Positions 23,506-35,136 of a stretch of 64,000 bases of DNA are shown piece after piece (the stretch's first letter is position 1; each line of letters opens with the position of its first letter). This DNA is from Amphiura filiformis. Its lineage: Eukaryota; Echinodermata; Ophiuroidea; Amphilepidida; Amphiuridae. The stretch covers positions 1,116,001-1,180,000 of the forward strand of contig NW_027305494.1 in NCBI RefSeq assembly GCF_039555335.1. The letters are read 5' to 3'. Below the pieces are notes generated by a model. That model did no database searches. It saw only the letters and a program-made list of their open reading frames with translations, and was not told the DNA's origin. The translations under genes were made by a program, and so were the position numbers.

Positions 23506-23773
23506 TTAAAAGGCACAACATCTTATTTGGTCCTATAGCGCTATCGCTGCCCGAATAGGTACCGATGGTACCCTGAACATCTGTATAGTGCATTGGCTTT
23601 TTAAAATTTAAATAAAAAAAGCAACTGTCAATTATTGTGCTTGATAAAATTTACTACATCTCCAGGGAGTGATGTTAAGAGCCATTGGTACCTAGCGGGA
23701 CACCGATAGTTTTATAGGACCAAATTCGATGTGGTGCCTTAAACAGGTAGTTAGACGCAAGTGACTATGCTTA

Positions 23774-24048
23774 GGGACCGTTCACAAACACTTGTAAAGG
23801 GGGGCCTGATGCAAAAAAATTCATCGCAAAAATTTTTGGGGCCCCCCTTTACAGACCTCAAAAATTTCAGGGCCCCCCCTTTTTGACATGAAAATTATGG
23901 GTCAACCCCATAGAAAAGCATATAAACTCAATTTTTCCAGGAAAATTTGTGGTCATATTTTTCAGGGTTTCCCCTTAGGAGGGTCAAAAATTTTCAGGGC
24001 CCCCTTTTTTGCATCAGGCCCCCCTTAAAAGTGTTTGTGAACGGTCCC
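23774..24048. mobile_element. Foldback MITE with TTA target duplication
   Basis: Starts GGGACCGTTCACAAACACTT, ends AGTGTTTGTGAACGGTCCC, flanked by TTA on both sides. A 3-bp TWA target is typical of PIF/Harbinger elements. The G/C runs GGGGGGCCTGATGCA are part of the arms. Confidence 0.85.
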
Positions 24049-24327
24049 TTAGACCCCAAAGTCACTCAAATAACTGTCCATTTGTTGCAGAAATGAGTTA
24101 CATGTAAATATGCACTTACCTACTCCTGAAGCTTGCCACAATGCTGTCAGGGGGCTGGTCCTCCCACTGCTCGATTAAGCAAACTCTCTGTTGCTGGGCG
24201 CACGTTTTGTAGATCTAAAGCGTTTACAGTGTCTAAAAACAACAACATGCCCATGGAGATCTGTGAAGCAGAGTCTGTGTCTACAGTCTTGTTTCAAGTG
24301 TATCTTGAAAACATCTTTATTCCCATG

Positions 24328-24471
24328 TGGGGGGGGGGGGCAAAATCAACAAATTTTCCATAAAATTGCAGCAAAAAGTGGAAATTTTTGTAATTTTGTT
24401 TTTTACTGGGGGGGGCAAGAGTTCTGATGGGGGGCATTTTCTCCCTCATGCCCCCTGTAGCGCCGCCACTG
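24328..24471. mobile_element. Short hAT-type MITE
   Basis: The right end GTAGCGCCGCCACTG is a hAT-like terminus, and TTCCCATG is duplicated at 24320-24327 and 24472-24479. The left terminus is eroded into a G run. Confidence 0.7.
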
Positions 24472-24704
24472 TTCCCATGTTGATTTTTGTTGCTCACTTT
24501 TCTTTTTGTGCTTTGATTAGTATATATTATGTTTTTCATTGATTTGTATATATTAGGTTTATCATTGTAAAGCATTATGTTCTCAGTAGAGCGCTTAATG
24601 AATCTTTGTATGGATATAGTAATTTTTAGTCCAAAAGTGGCCTATTTTGTCAAAAAAATCTTCCTAGAATGGAGTTTCTAGATTACAGAAACACACAAAA
24701 GCCT

Positions 24705-25102
24705 GATATGTGGGCCTTATAAATTGTATGTCTAAAGTATATTAATGTATACCATATCAGAATGGCAAAGACTTGATGAATCCATACGTGAGATCAAATT
24801 TGGGCAAATATTCTCAGGTTTGGTGAAGTGATGCAAAAATGAATTAAAAAAATCGGTACTAGATATTTATATCTAGTTTGTTAAAAAATTTACTCAAGAA
24901 TTTTTTTTACGTTTCCCCAAAAAATCTAGTGTTTTTGGGATTTTCTCAAAAATTTAGCATTTTTGCCCAAATTTGACTTCGCAGATGGATTTTCTAAATC
25001 TGCCCATTCTAAATATGTAAGGTTTTATAGACTTTAATAGACCAACAATGTTGCAGATATGAGGCCCACAAATTTCCATAATTCCAGGGTTTACGACAAA
25101 CC
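24705..25102. mobile_element. Foldback MITE family 2, copy 2 (decayed)
   Basis: The right end CCATAATTCCAGGGTTTACG and internal GAATGGCAAAGACTTGATGA match the element at 23177. TTAA follows at 25103. The left end is eroded. Confidence 0.7.
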
Positions 25103-25106
25103 TTAA

Positions 25107-26057
25107 GTAATTTTTGATAACATGGTCATTCAGTTGAACTTTAATTGGATATTTTCTTGTTTTGAGAGGTAGGTCTCTAATAACCTAAATTTAAACTTTC
25201 GATTCAAATGTTTGATTAAAGTGGGTAATAAACGCCACCATTCCTTAAACATTCCTTACTTTGGCATCTACATTGTAACAGTTGATATCCTAAGTTTAAA
25301 AATTGCACTTCAGCTGCAAATGAACTCAAAGAAATACCCAATATTTGTGTGGTTTAAATGGTGTTAAAGCCATATTATAACATTTCTGTAAAAATAGATA
25401 AGTATTTATTTTCCATAAAATTTAATAGCTTTTACTGTCAGATATGTCCCCTTTTAATTTTGAGCCGAACAAGTGAGGTAAAGCATAGAAAATTGGAATT
25501 TACTACTAGCGCCCATGCATGTTACTCGAACTTACTTCCGTGGTTGTAATACTTTACGATCATAAGGGTGTCTGTGTATGTGTATCCGGCACGCCGTATA
25601 CGTACTGTGCATACGTGTTCGACTAATATTTCCATTGTAATAATAAAACGCCGGTTCCATCGTTTTATTCAAAATCTCGGATTTTGACAAAACTACAGCA
25701 CCTAAAGTCTTGATTTTTGTAGAGTATCTTTATTGACTAAAGTGTAATCGTGTACAATCGTGTAAAAACCAGAATTAAACATTTTTTTGAGGGCGTTCTC
25801 CTCAGCAAATGTTATAATGTGGCTTTAAAGCTTTCAATGAAAAAAAACTATGCAAAGTTTAGTATCAGAATAATTGTACAAGTTTTTTTTTAATGTATTT
25901 GGAATTTCCATAGGAGCTTTCATTTCCTTCAGAACCTTCAGAAGGGGGGATTCCCAAAATATGGGGGTGGGGGTCATAAATTTTTGGAAAGAAAAGTAGG
26001 GGAGGTCATAAAATTTTTAAATACCAAAATGTAGGGAGTCACAAACGGAACATCCCT
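25107..26057. other. Gene-free stretch
   Basis: No gene recognised. G-rich GGGGGTCATAAATTTTT near 25970 recurs as GGGGGGTCATAAATTG near 27366 on the other side of the inverted minisatellite, so the minisatellite may sit inside an older repeat. Confidence 0.45.
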
Positions 26058-27253
26058 CTATATCTAAGGACCGCTATCTCTAAGGTTCGCTCTCTTTAAG
26101 GTTCGCTATCACTAATATGTAGAGTCTATGGAGATGAGAATCCTGCTATCTCTAATAGCGCTACTTCTAAGATTCGATATCACTATTTCAGAATAAGGTT
26201 CGCTAGTTCTAAGGTTCGATATTACTAATTTCAAATAAGGCTCGCTATCACTAATTTTAAATAAGGTTTGTTATCACTAATTTTGAATAAGGTTTGCTAT
26301 CAATAATTTATTGAAGGTTCGCTATCTCTAAGGTTCGCTATCACTAATTGCAATAAAGGTCCGCTATACCTAAGGTTCGCTATCACTAATTTAATTAAGG
26401 TTCGCTATCACTAAGTAATTAAGGTTCGCTATCTCTAAAGTTTGCTGTCACTAATTTTGATTAAGGTTCGCTATACCTTAGGTTCGTTATCACTAATTTT
26501 AAATAAGGCCCACTATCTCTAATTTTAAATAAGGCCCCCTATCTCTAATTTTGAATAAGGGCCACTATCTCTAATTTTACATAAGGTTCGGTATCTCTAA
26601 TCTAAAGTGAGGCCCGCTATCTCTAATTTTCAATAAGGTTCGCTATCTCTAATTTAATATAGCATATAGGCATATAGCGGGTCTTATTTTAAATTAGAGG
26701 TAGGCTTTATTTTAAATTAGAGATAGCAAACCTGCAAACCTTATTTTAAATTAGAGATAGTGGGCTTTATTTTAAATTGGAGATAGCGAACTTTATTTTA
26801 AATTAGAGATTACAGATAGCGAGCCTTTTTTTAAAATTAGAGTTAGTTGACCTTATTTAAATAAGAGATAGCGAACCTTATTTAAAATTAGTGATATCGA
26901 ACCTTAGAGATAGCGAATCTTAGGTAGCGGGCCTTTTTTCAAATTAGAGATAACTAACCTTGGGGATACTGGGCTAGGATACTAGGATACTAGGGATACT
27001 AGAAATTGCTGGCCTTATTTAAAATTAGTGATAGCAAACCTTAGATATAGCGTACCTTCAATAAATTAGTGATAGCTATAATATTAGTGATAGCGAACGT
27101 TATTTAAAATTAGTGATTTCGAACCTTAGAAATACTAAACCTTATTTCAAATTAGTGATATCGAACCTTAGGTATAGTGGACCTTATTTGTAATTAGTGA
27201 TAGCGAACCTTAGAGATAGCAAACCTTTGAGATGGCGGTCCTTAGAGATAGCA
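26058..27253. repeat. 1.2-kb inverted minisatellite (foldback with tandem-repeat arms)
   Basis: The left half is made of units like AAGGTTCGCTATCACTAATT (about 25-28 bp); the right half is made of their reverse complement (TTAGTGATAGCGAACCTT). The ends mirror each other: CTAAGGACCGCTATCTCTAA at left and GGCGGTCCTTAGAGATAGC at right. The turn is near 26660. No coding sequence. Confidence 0.92.
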
Positions 27254-27551
27254 ATCCGGCGCTGTCACAAGATGACCACAGATAGTGTGTTTATTTTATT
27301 CAAAAAGACTGATTTCAATACAATTTTATCCTGTTTAGGGGTAAGGTGTATCAGTGGTGGTGGTGGGGGGGGTCATAAATTGTTTGTTGCTGAAATAGGG
27401 GGGTCTCAATTGTATTGATGCAGACTTTTGGAAAATTAGGGACACCTTCCAAAGAAAATGATAATCCCTGTATGATATTACTTGTGAGAGATACGATCAT
27501 ACAGTGGTTCAAAATGGTAAAGACACTTTTGAGACACATACCCTGTATTTA

Positions 27552-28563
27552 CAGGGTGTCCCAAAAAAAAGAGGCCCCTCATTGCGCCCTCTTTTTCTCC
27601 TATTTCTGTATTAATTTGATTAAATATATTTTGGTATGCAAAGAAACCTTTAATCGTTAGCTTTAATAAACCAAAACAATTGTTTCAATCGGCTCACAAC
27701 TTTTGAAGATATGCCCTTTTGAATAAAAGTACCCGTTTTTTACTCTGTCCACGGATAGCAAACAGAGTGGTTGGGATGGCTCATGCTGTGGAGTGGCCTG
27801 CACGATCACCAGACCTCACACCTCTTGATTTTTTTCTTTGTGGCAAAATCCAAGATCTTCGCAAGCGTTTTACTGAATGCATTACATAAGTATCCGGCGC
27901 ACAAGGATGGTGCATAGCATAATTGATGCAATGAGGATCAGGGCTGAAACCTGTATTCGCCAAGGAGGCAACCAGGTAGAGAGCAGAGCAGCCCAGTAAA
28001 CACACTTCAGAAGAACCAAAGACAAACCAAACAGCCTTTTAGGGCTACCTTATATCCTAAAAAGAGAAATGACTATGTTGTAAATAAAAAAAAAAGAAAG
28101 TAAGAAACAACAAAGTAAGAAAGTAAGAAACATAAGAAAACAAAAAGGCATAAATAACCAAGAAAAAATAAGTAATTGCAAGTAAAGCGAAAGAAGTCCC
28201 ATTCGGCATCCATTTTACCCACAAATTAATGACACTATTTAACAAAATCCATTGCCCTAAACCCACCGGTAAAGCCCATTCCATAAATAAAGTTATTTTA
28301 TAAAGTTATAATTGAGGAATGTATGTGTATTCCTTTTCAATCTTTGAAGTAGCCAAACCTTCTCCGTGGACAGAATGAAAAACGGGTACATTTCTTTAAA
28401 AGAGCATATCTTCAAAAGTTGTGAGCTGATTGATATAATTGTTTTGGTTTATTAAAGCTAACGACTCAAGGTTTTTTTACATACCAAAATATATTTGATC
28501 AACTTTTCAGAAATAGGAGAAAAAAGGGCGCAATGAGGGGCCTCTTTTTTTTGGGACACCCTG
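27552..28563. mobile_element. Tc1/mariner-type transposon, internally deleted
   Basis: Long terminal inverted repeats of about 200 bp start CAGGGTGTCCCAAAAAAAAG and are flanked by TA on both sides. Between them is a transposase scrap (27768-27890, +). Confidence 0.9.
27768..27890 (+). pseudogene. Tc1/mariner transposase C-terminal relic
   Basis: Reads HAVEWPARSPDLTPLDFFLC, followed by GKIQDLRKRF and a stop. The SPDLTPLDFF motif holds the last catalytic aspartate of mariner-type DDD transposases. The rest of the enzyme is missing, so the element cannot move on its own. Confidence 0.85.
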
Positions 28564-28927
28564 TAGATTCTTGAGCTAATGTCCTTTCCAAAAATGTATA
28601 CTTTTCTATATCTTGCAGTGATTTATCTGTGGTGTGAAAGCTACAAAATACTACCAGGAAAAAGAAGAAGCCAGTTGGGGTCCATCGTCTTTTGCTTCCA
28701 GAAGGGCATATTTTCCAAGAATTGGCTTCCGTGGTTGGTTTGTGGTGTGCATAATAACTTGAACTAGGTACATCATTTACTGCTGTTGGAGTCTTCTTAA
28801 GTTCACAAGAATTGACTCCTAAAGTTCGTGTGAGGAGCTAGGAGTGCATGATAAACTTCAACTACATCTTTTGTTTCATTCTTCTAAAGTTTACAAGTTA
28901 TCAGCAGACTTGCTATTGCAGGTGACA

Positions 28928-30181
28928 ATGAAACTTTTGAGATCATTTTCTTGTAGATATTGTGGAATCGACCATTATTCCTGGGACAAATTGAAGGCCC
29001 ATGTTAACAGGCATCGGATAAAATATGTACGGGCTCAACAACGCAAAACGTGTGTGTTTTGTCAGAAAATTATACCAAAAACTGGTGACCTGCAAGAACA
29101 TTTGAATATAAACTGCAGGAATAACAAATGTGAAAACTGTTTGAAAAGTTTTTCAAATTATTGGGACTTACTTAACCACAGACTATTGTGTACTTCTGGT
29201 GGTATTAAAACCAATGTCAAAATTGGCTCCGGAAGGAAATGGCATCAGTGTGAATACTGCCCGAAGTACTTCAATCATAGAGGTGACCTCAAGAAACACA
29301 CCAGAATTCACACCAAAGAGAAGCCATATCAGTGTGAATATTGTCAGAAATGCTTCACCCGAAAAGATCATCTTGAAATCCACATTAGAACTCACACGAA
29401 AGAGAAACCCTATCAGTGTGAGTATTGCCCAATAGCTTTTGCAGGTAAAAGTAACCTTAAAGAGCACCTCAGAATTCACACCAAAGAGAAACCTTTTCAG
29501 TGTGACTATTGCTTGAAGTGTTTTACTGTGAAATCTACTCTTCAAAGCCATATCAGAATTCACACCAAAGAGAAACCATATCAGTGTGAGTATTGCCAAA
29601 AGGATTTTACAACTAATAGTAACCTTAAACTACACCTCAATAGTCACACCAAAGAGAAAACATTTCAGTGTGAATATTGCTTCAAGTATTTTAATCAAAA
29701 GGGTAGTCTTAAAAGTCATGTCAGAACTCACACCAAAGATAAACCGTATCAGTGTGAGGACTGCCAGAAATGCTTTGCTCAGAAATCTCATCTTCAAAGC
29801 CACATCAGAATTCACACCAAAGAGAAACCTTACCAATGTGAGTATTGCCAAAATGATTTTGTAAGTAAGAGTAGCCTTAAACTACACCTCAGAATTCACA
29901 CCAAAGAGAAATGTTACCAATGTGAGTATTGCCAAAATGATTTTATAAGTAAGAGTAGCCTTAAAATACACCTCAGAATTCACACCAAAGAGAAACCTTT
30001 TCAGTGTGAATATTGCTTCAAGTTTTTTGCTCAAAAGGGTAATCTTAAAAAACATGTCAGAACTCACACCAAAGAGAAACCGTATCAGTGTGAGGATTGC
30101 CAGAAATGCTTTGCTCAGAAATGCTCTCTCACAGCCCACATCAGAATTCACACCAAAAAGAAATGGTTATCAAGTGTTTAA
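28928..30181 (+). CDS. C2H2 zinc-finger protein 2 (417 aa)
   Basis: Paralogue of the gene at 19616, same strand, sharing the N-terminus MKLLRSFSC and an upstream UTR-like stretch with a GTGACAATG start context. Residues 9-29 form the atypical C2H2 finger. Two C2HC-like modules follow (C42/C45/H58/C63 and C68/C71/H84/C88), which the paralogue has lost. Residues 106-411 hold 11 canonical fingers with HTKEKP linkers. One linker reads HTKEKC before the ninth finger. The frame is open further up to an ATG at 28844, but the paralogue has a stop and no ATG there, so 28928 is the better start. Role: probable sequence-specific DNA binding in the nucleus; partners and targets unknown. Confidence 0.9.
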   Translation: MKLLRSFSCRYCGIDHYSWDKLKAHVNRHRIKYVRAQQRKTCVFCQKIIPKTGDLQEHLNINCRNNKCENCLKSFSNYWDLLNHRLLCTSGGIKTNVKIGSGRKWHQCEYCPKYFNHRGDLKKHTRIHTKEKPYQCEYCQKCFTRKDHLEIHIRTHTKEKPYQCEYCPIAFAGKSNLKEHLRIHTKEKPFQCDYCLKCFTVKSTLQSHIRIHTKEKPYQCEYCQKDFTTNSNLKLHLNSHTKEKTFQCEYCFKYFNQKGSLKSHVRTHTKDKPYQCEDCQKCFAQKSHLQSHIRIHTKEKPYQCEYCQNDFVSKSSLKLHLRIHTKEKCYQCEYCQNDFISKSSLKIHLRIHTKEKPFQCEYCFKFFAQKGNLKKHVRTHTKEKPYQCEDCQKCFAQKCSLTAHIRIHTKKKWLSSV

Positions 30182-30655
30182 TTCAGAACACCAATCTCAG
30201 GGGACTGATGCACTTTGTGAACATAGTATCCAAAATAACCTTGGATAATATCTGTTCATACTAAGGATGAGCTATTTGGGGTTGTGTAATAATTATGAGT
30301 CAGGGTAGTGGGTGGAAATTGCAAAGCAAAAAATGCTTACCACACTCTTGGCTTACCCAAAACTGCTTGCTTCCCCCATGGCCTGTTATAAAACTTCTCT
30401 TTGGATGTTTACTGAGGTATGGAGAGTGTGGCCTTCAACACATAAAATTGGGAAGGGTATTTAGCATAACAAAGGGTTACTTCCCAACACACAGTGGAGC
30501 CAGGAAAGTGCCGGTTATTTGCATAGTAAATACACTATTTTAAAAATCCTTTTCTAATGCACTCGTGTATAAATGATATGACATGCTCCCCTCCTTTTAG
30601 CTGGGCAAAAACTTATTTCACCCTCTCCCAGGGCTCATAATTATTGCACAGCCCC
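30182..30655. other. Gene-free stretch
   Basis: Downstream of the zinc-finger gene. No gene or clear repeat recognised. Confidence 0.45.
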
Positions 30656-30659
30656 TTCA

Positions 30660-31263
30660 GGGCTCTGGTAACAACATTTGCACAGTATTTTTGGTGGGAC
30701 ATGGGAGCACATCGGACATATCAAATTGTACTGTGAATACAAAGGAATGTCCAAATAATTTAGATTTTTTTAAATTGGCGATATAATACAAATTTTATGG
30801 CAAATTATTAAAAATATGTTTTCATTTTTTTCATGTTTAACAGTCCTTGAATTCAAATTTATGAATCTGTAATGATATGTATACTTGAAGTGTATGTAGC
30901 TGGGAGGAAAAGCCGACGATCATTTGAAAATTTTGACGTTTCGTATTGAAGATACACATTTTGGGGACAAAATCTAGATCTTCAATATGAAAGGTCAACA
31001 TTTTCAAATGATTATCGGCTTTTCCTCCCAGCTACACACACTTTAAGTAAATATTACTTGATTTATAAATTTTACTTCAAGGACTGTTTTAAAATGTAAA
31101 AAATATCAATATTTAATAATTTGCCTTAAAATTTGTAATTTTCAAAAAATCTTAAATTATTTGACATTATGAGGACATTCTTCATATTCGGAATGTAATT
31201 CAATATGATTGATGTGCTCTTGTATCCCACAAAAATACTGTGCAAACGTTGTTACCAGAACCC
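30660..31263. mobile_element. Foldback MITE family 1, copy 2
   Basis: 604 bp, same core as 22166-22766 (GCCGACGATCATTTGAAAAT, then an inverted copy). The ends read GGGCTCTGGTAACAAC and GTTGTTACCAGAACCC, a subfamily difference from copy 1. Flanking TTAA is eroded to TTCA and AATA. Confidence 0.85.
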
Positions 31264-31269
31264 AATAAA

Positions 31270-32021
31270 GGGCGATCTTTTCTTTTAGGCCACCCGAGCT
31301 ATATAAGGTTAAAATTATGAATTTATCTAATTAAACTTTCGCATCAAGGTTAAACATGTTCTTAGCTATACAAACATACCTTTTATTTCTTAGAACAAGC
31401 TTTATTTTGTTCCAAAATCCACGTTTTTATCGCAGTTTTTGACGTAAAAGAGCTGAATGCACAGCCGGTGATGCAAACATCAAAACATTCGCGTAGCACG
31501 AGCGCTTGATTTACGCTCATTTTGACGATGATTCATGCTCGCGTATAAAGTATTTAAAAGCGCGTTTGACAGGTTTTTACTGCGTGATGCAATTTTGCAT
31601 TATTAAAGATGGCGAATTTCTTCAAAAACGTGCTGTAGGCCTATTTTTCTTTTAAAAAATCCCTCATTTCACAAATTGTTTGCCATTTTCCACTCACCTG
31701 ATCATCTTTTTATGTGACGGAAGTGATGCTGATTTAACGAAGATATGTTTCTTGCTTTTCCGATAGTTTTTAAATGTTTTTTGAGACAAAAGCTGCCTAG
31801 CAGAATACCCGTTTTTACTTGTTTTCAAAAAGTTGTTTTAACCTTGTTTTTTACCCCATAATTTCCCCCATTTATCGAAGCCCTGCCCTCCTTCCAATAC
31901 ATTAAACCTTGACTTCAAAGTGTTTGGCGACTGTTTAACCTTGATGCAAAATTAAACCTTGATGCAAAAGTAATAATTTAGTCCCTATATAGCGAGGGTG
32001 GTCTAAAGGAAAAGATCGCCC
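31270..32021. mobile_element. Foldback element flanked by AATAAA
   Basis: 752 bp with inverted ends of about 40 bp (GGGCGATCTTTTCTTTTAGG at left). AATAAA lies on both sides (31264-31269 and 32022-32027). It abuts the preceding MITE with only those six bases between. No coding sequence recognised. Confidence 0.75.
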
Positions 32022-32155
32022 AATAAAGCTATTCTGAGGAGGGTGTCCACATTTATTTTTTTTACATGATTGTGATGTACTTTAATAAACTAACATATCA
32101 TGCAAAAACATGACTCTAGTCTAGGTGCTGTATGTGTCCCGTCGTTTTATTCATA

Positions 32156-33385
32156 CAGGTAACACAACTTCTAAGTTCCCCCCTAATACTTTTTAAAATA
32201 AGTTAAAAAATATTTTACAGAATGTAAAAATGTAAAAAGATATGTATAGCCCTGTTTGTTTTACCCCTGTGGACCAATTTATAGCGTCACACATCATTGC
32301 GTTCAGTCACAATGGTTAATTATGTAAGAAAAGAGACCGTTTTAAAAGTTGCACCTGAGCCCATAGCACAAGTTTTAAGTTCACCCTAAATACTTTTTTT
32401 TAATAAATCGAAAATGTTTAACGAAACGCAAACTTGTAAAAAGAAATGTGTAGCCTTATTTGTATTACACCTATGGAACAAATTATAGCGTCACACGTCA
32501 TTGCGTTCAGTCACAATGGTTCATTATGTAAAAAAGAGACCGTTTTAAACTGTGTTAAAAACCTGCATCTGAGTCCATAGGATCCAACTCTCAAACAATT
32601 CAGTAGGCCAGGCCTATTCATGTGTTTGTTCAACAACTTTTTCTATACCTTTGTACAGGCGCTAAGTTGTTAATCCGTGATGAATCCACAATTTGCCAGT
32701 AGCGTATACGTGAATGCAAGTTAATGGAAGCGCGTATAGCGATACACGTCAGAAACATGCCATACCTGGAACTTGTGTGCGCCACATGTTGTTTTCATTA
32801 TTTTTGAGGAAGCGGCTAAATATTGCCCTTTTATTCTGTAGTTCTTTTCCTGCTATCAACAGGAAAGCATCGATCTTCTTGTGTTTAGTGGCAATGACTA
32901 AACTGGTCATCCTCATGAAATAATCGTGTGAATTGGACGATCTTTAGCTTGTTTTCGTTGTTGAAAAGGATTCAATCATGTTTTAGCATTGTTCATCATC
33001 GATTAACGACTCGCGTCTGGCGCGTCTGCGTGGTTTACTTTGCGAGGGCAGCTAAAGCTAAAGGTTAAACTGTCCTCGCGAAGTAAACCACGCAGACGAC
33101 GCAGACGCATCGTTGTTAGTCAGTGATGAACAACGGTGAAACATGATTGAATCCCTTATTACAGAAAACCTGACTGCTATGGGATCAGGTGCAACTTTTA
33201 AACGGCCTCTTTTCTTACATAATTAGCCATTGTGACTGAACGCAATGATGTGTGACGCTATAAATTGGTCCACATGGGTAAAACGAACAGGGCTATACAT
33301 TTCATTTTACATTTTTACATTTCGTAAAATATTTTTCGACTTACTTTAAAAAGTATTAGGGGGAACTTAGAAGTTGTGTTACCTG
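32156..33385. mobile_element. Complex foldback element with TA flanks
   Basis: 1.23 kb. Outer arms of about 205 bp start CAGGTAACACAACTTCTAAG and are flanked by TA. The left arm is partly duplicated in tandem (32370-32600). A separate inner hairpin (32965-33155) pairs GCGTCTGCGTGGTTTACTT with its complement. No transposase recognisable. TA flanks suggest a Tc1/mariner relation. Confidence 0.8.
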
Positions 33386-33387
33386 TA

Positions 33388-34510
33388 CAATCGAAATATT
33401 AATCTACTAGATACGTGCTGTTGATAACACTCTGTGTACATGGCATATGAGCCCGGGGGGGGGGGTACTCAGTACAAATGACCATACGGGGACGTGCCGC
33501 AAATATGGGTAGCATTTTCAGCCTTCTGGTATATCAATGACCCCTTTTTCAAAGCCTATTTTGGTATATGAATGGGTCCTTTTTTCAAAATTTTCTCGAT
33601 TTTTTCGGAAAATAGCCCAATTTTTCCTTAATCTAGCCAAAATTTTCAAAATTTTCCCAAAATTTTGGGAAAATTTGTAAAAAACTAAGACAATTTTGGT
33701 TAAATTCGGCCGAAAATTTTGACTTTTGGTATATCAATGGGTCCAATTTTTTGAAAAATTGGTATATGAGATGGTCATAACACATCAACAGGATTGACCT
33801 CAGTCACAACCAACAGTGACAAGCATCGGCAATATAAACGCTGGAATTAAATTGTGATTTTCTTTACTTCGTTCAGTTGTTCAGCTCAAAATTTAAAGGG
33901 GACATATCTGACATTAAAAACTAACATGTTGTGGAAAAGAAATAAAAATCTATTTTTATGGAAATGTTACAGTATGGCTTTTAAAGTAGAGCCATAAGAT
34001 TGCTGTGATACGGAAAATGCCAAATTTAAGGGTATACGAGGTATTGTTGGTTGAAGCAGCCAAAAAAAAACAAAACTTGAAAACTTGCTTAATTTATTGT
34101 TGTAAATGAGTTATGTACGTTTTACAAAAGTGTTGTTGTTTCAGCCCTCTTTACAACATAACTCAAGAACCACAGGACCTACAAAAGTATATCTGTGATA
34201 TTTGAATTCTTCTACATGCTTTTTTTACTGCTGCTTTGACCAACAATATGTAGTAATCGTATGTAGCAAACAGAAAATAAGATTGAAATATTTAAAAAAG
34301 TGAATAAAATACAGAATTTGCAATAAAATAAAGTTTGTAATATATCTTTATTAAACTTCTTGTAAAACGTACAAAACATGGTAAAATACTCAAAACATGG
34401 AAAGCTACAAGAAAACAGAGTAAAAAGCACAGAAAGTGACATTGACAAAGCAGAATTTCAAAAGTTGAAATTAAGGCTTTGCTTTTAAGGTCAGGGCAAG
34501 TTGCAACATT
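33388..34510. other. Gene-free stretch
   Basis: Contains a repeated phrase GGTATATCAATGGGTCC (33530-33770, three imperfect copies) after a poly-G run near 33457. No gene recognised. Confidence 0.5.
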
Positions 34511-34787
34511 GGGCTATTCCAGTTAAAATCCACACTACCCTTGTGGAAGATTCTGGAAATATCTTCCACAGGGGGAGTATGTTTTTCAAATGTAATTGAT
34601 CAGTCGATCATTTTGAAAACCATAGTCCCCCTGTATTATGGCTTTAGCTATATCGTCCACAACTGGAGTGAGTATTACAAATGGAAGTTACCCAATTATC
34701 TATTCTATTCACTGAAAACTATTGGAAGACTTTAAAAACTATTGGAAGACTTTAACAGGGTAGTGTGGATTTTAAATGGAATAGCCC
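34511..34787. mobile_element. Foldback MITE family 3, copy 1
   Basis: Ends GGGCTATTCCAG and GGAATAGCCC, with ATT directly on both sides (3-bp target duplication). Internal AATCCACACTACCCT and its complement. It has a short internal tandem duplication of AACTATTGGAAGACTTT. Confidence 0.85.
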
Positions 34788-34820
34788 ATTTGGGCCATCA
34801 CTTTGACCATATGTATAGCT

Positions 34821-35136
34821 CTTCATCCATGGAGATAAATAAGGATAATTTACTGGATGGGCAATCTAATTTATTTTTGCCCCCCAAATTAGGGAAAATA
34901 ATTTACTGGGTGGGCATCGGTAATTAATGGTCTCCAGGCGTTTGGATTTTCATAAATTTGTGTAGAATTTGGCTTTGATGTTAACAGTGGACTTCACCCA
35001 TAAGTGCATCTTATGCTGATATTAGTTTATTCATGTAGCAACGTCCAAGAAACATTGTATACTGTATTATATTTCATTATATTTAAATTAAATTGTCCAC
35101 CCAGTAAATAATCCTTATTTACCTCAATGGATGAAG
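34821..35136. mobile_element. Foldback with CTTCATCCATGGAGATAAAT ends
   Basis: Inverted arms of about 50 bp: AAATAAGGATAATTTACTGG at the left, complement at the right. The right edge runs directly into ATGAAGTTGCTACTTACTGC, which resembles the 34-bp minisatellite unit further on. Confidence 0.7.

Noticed and set aside
28844-28927. Upstream in-frame ATG of zinc-finger gene 2
   Set aside because: The corresponding sequence in gene 1 has a stop and no ATG, so the 28-residue extension is not conserved. It may still be used in a transcript.
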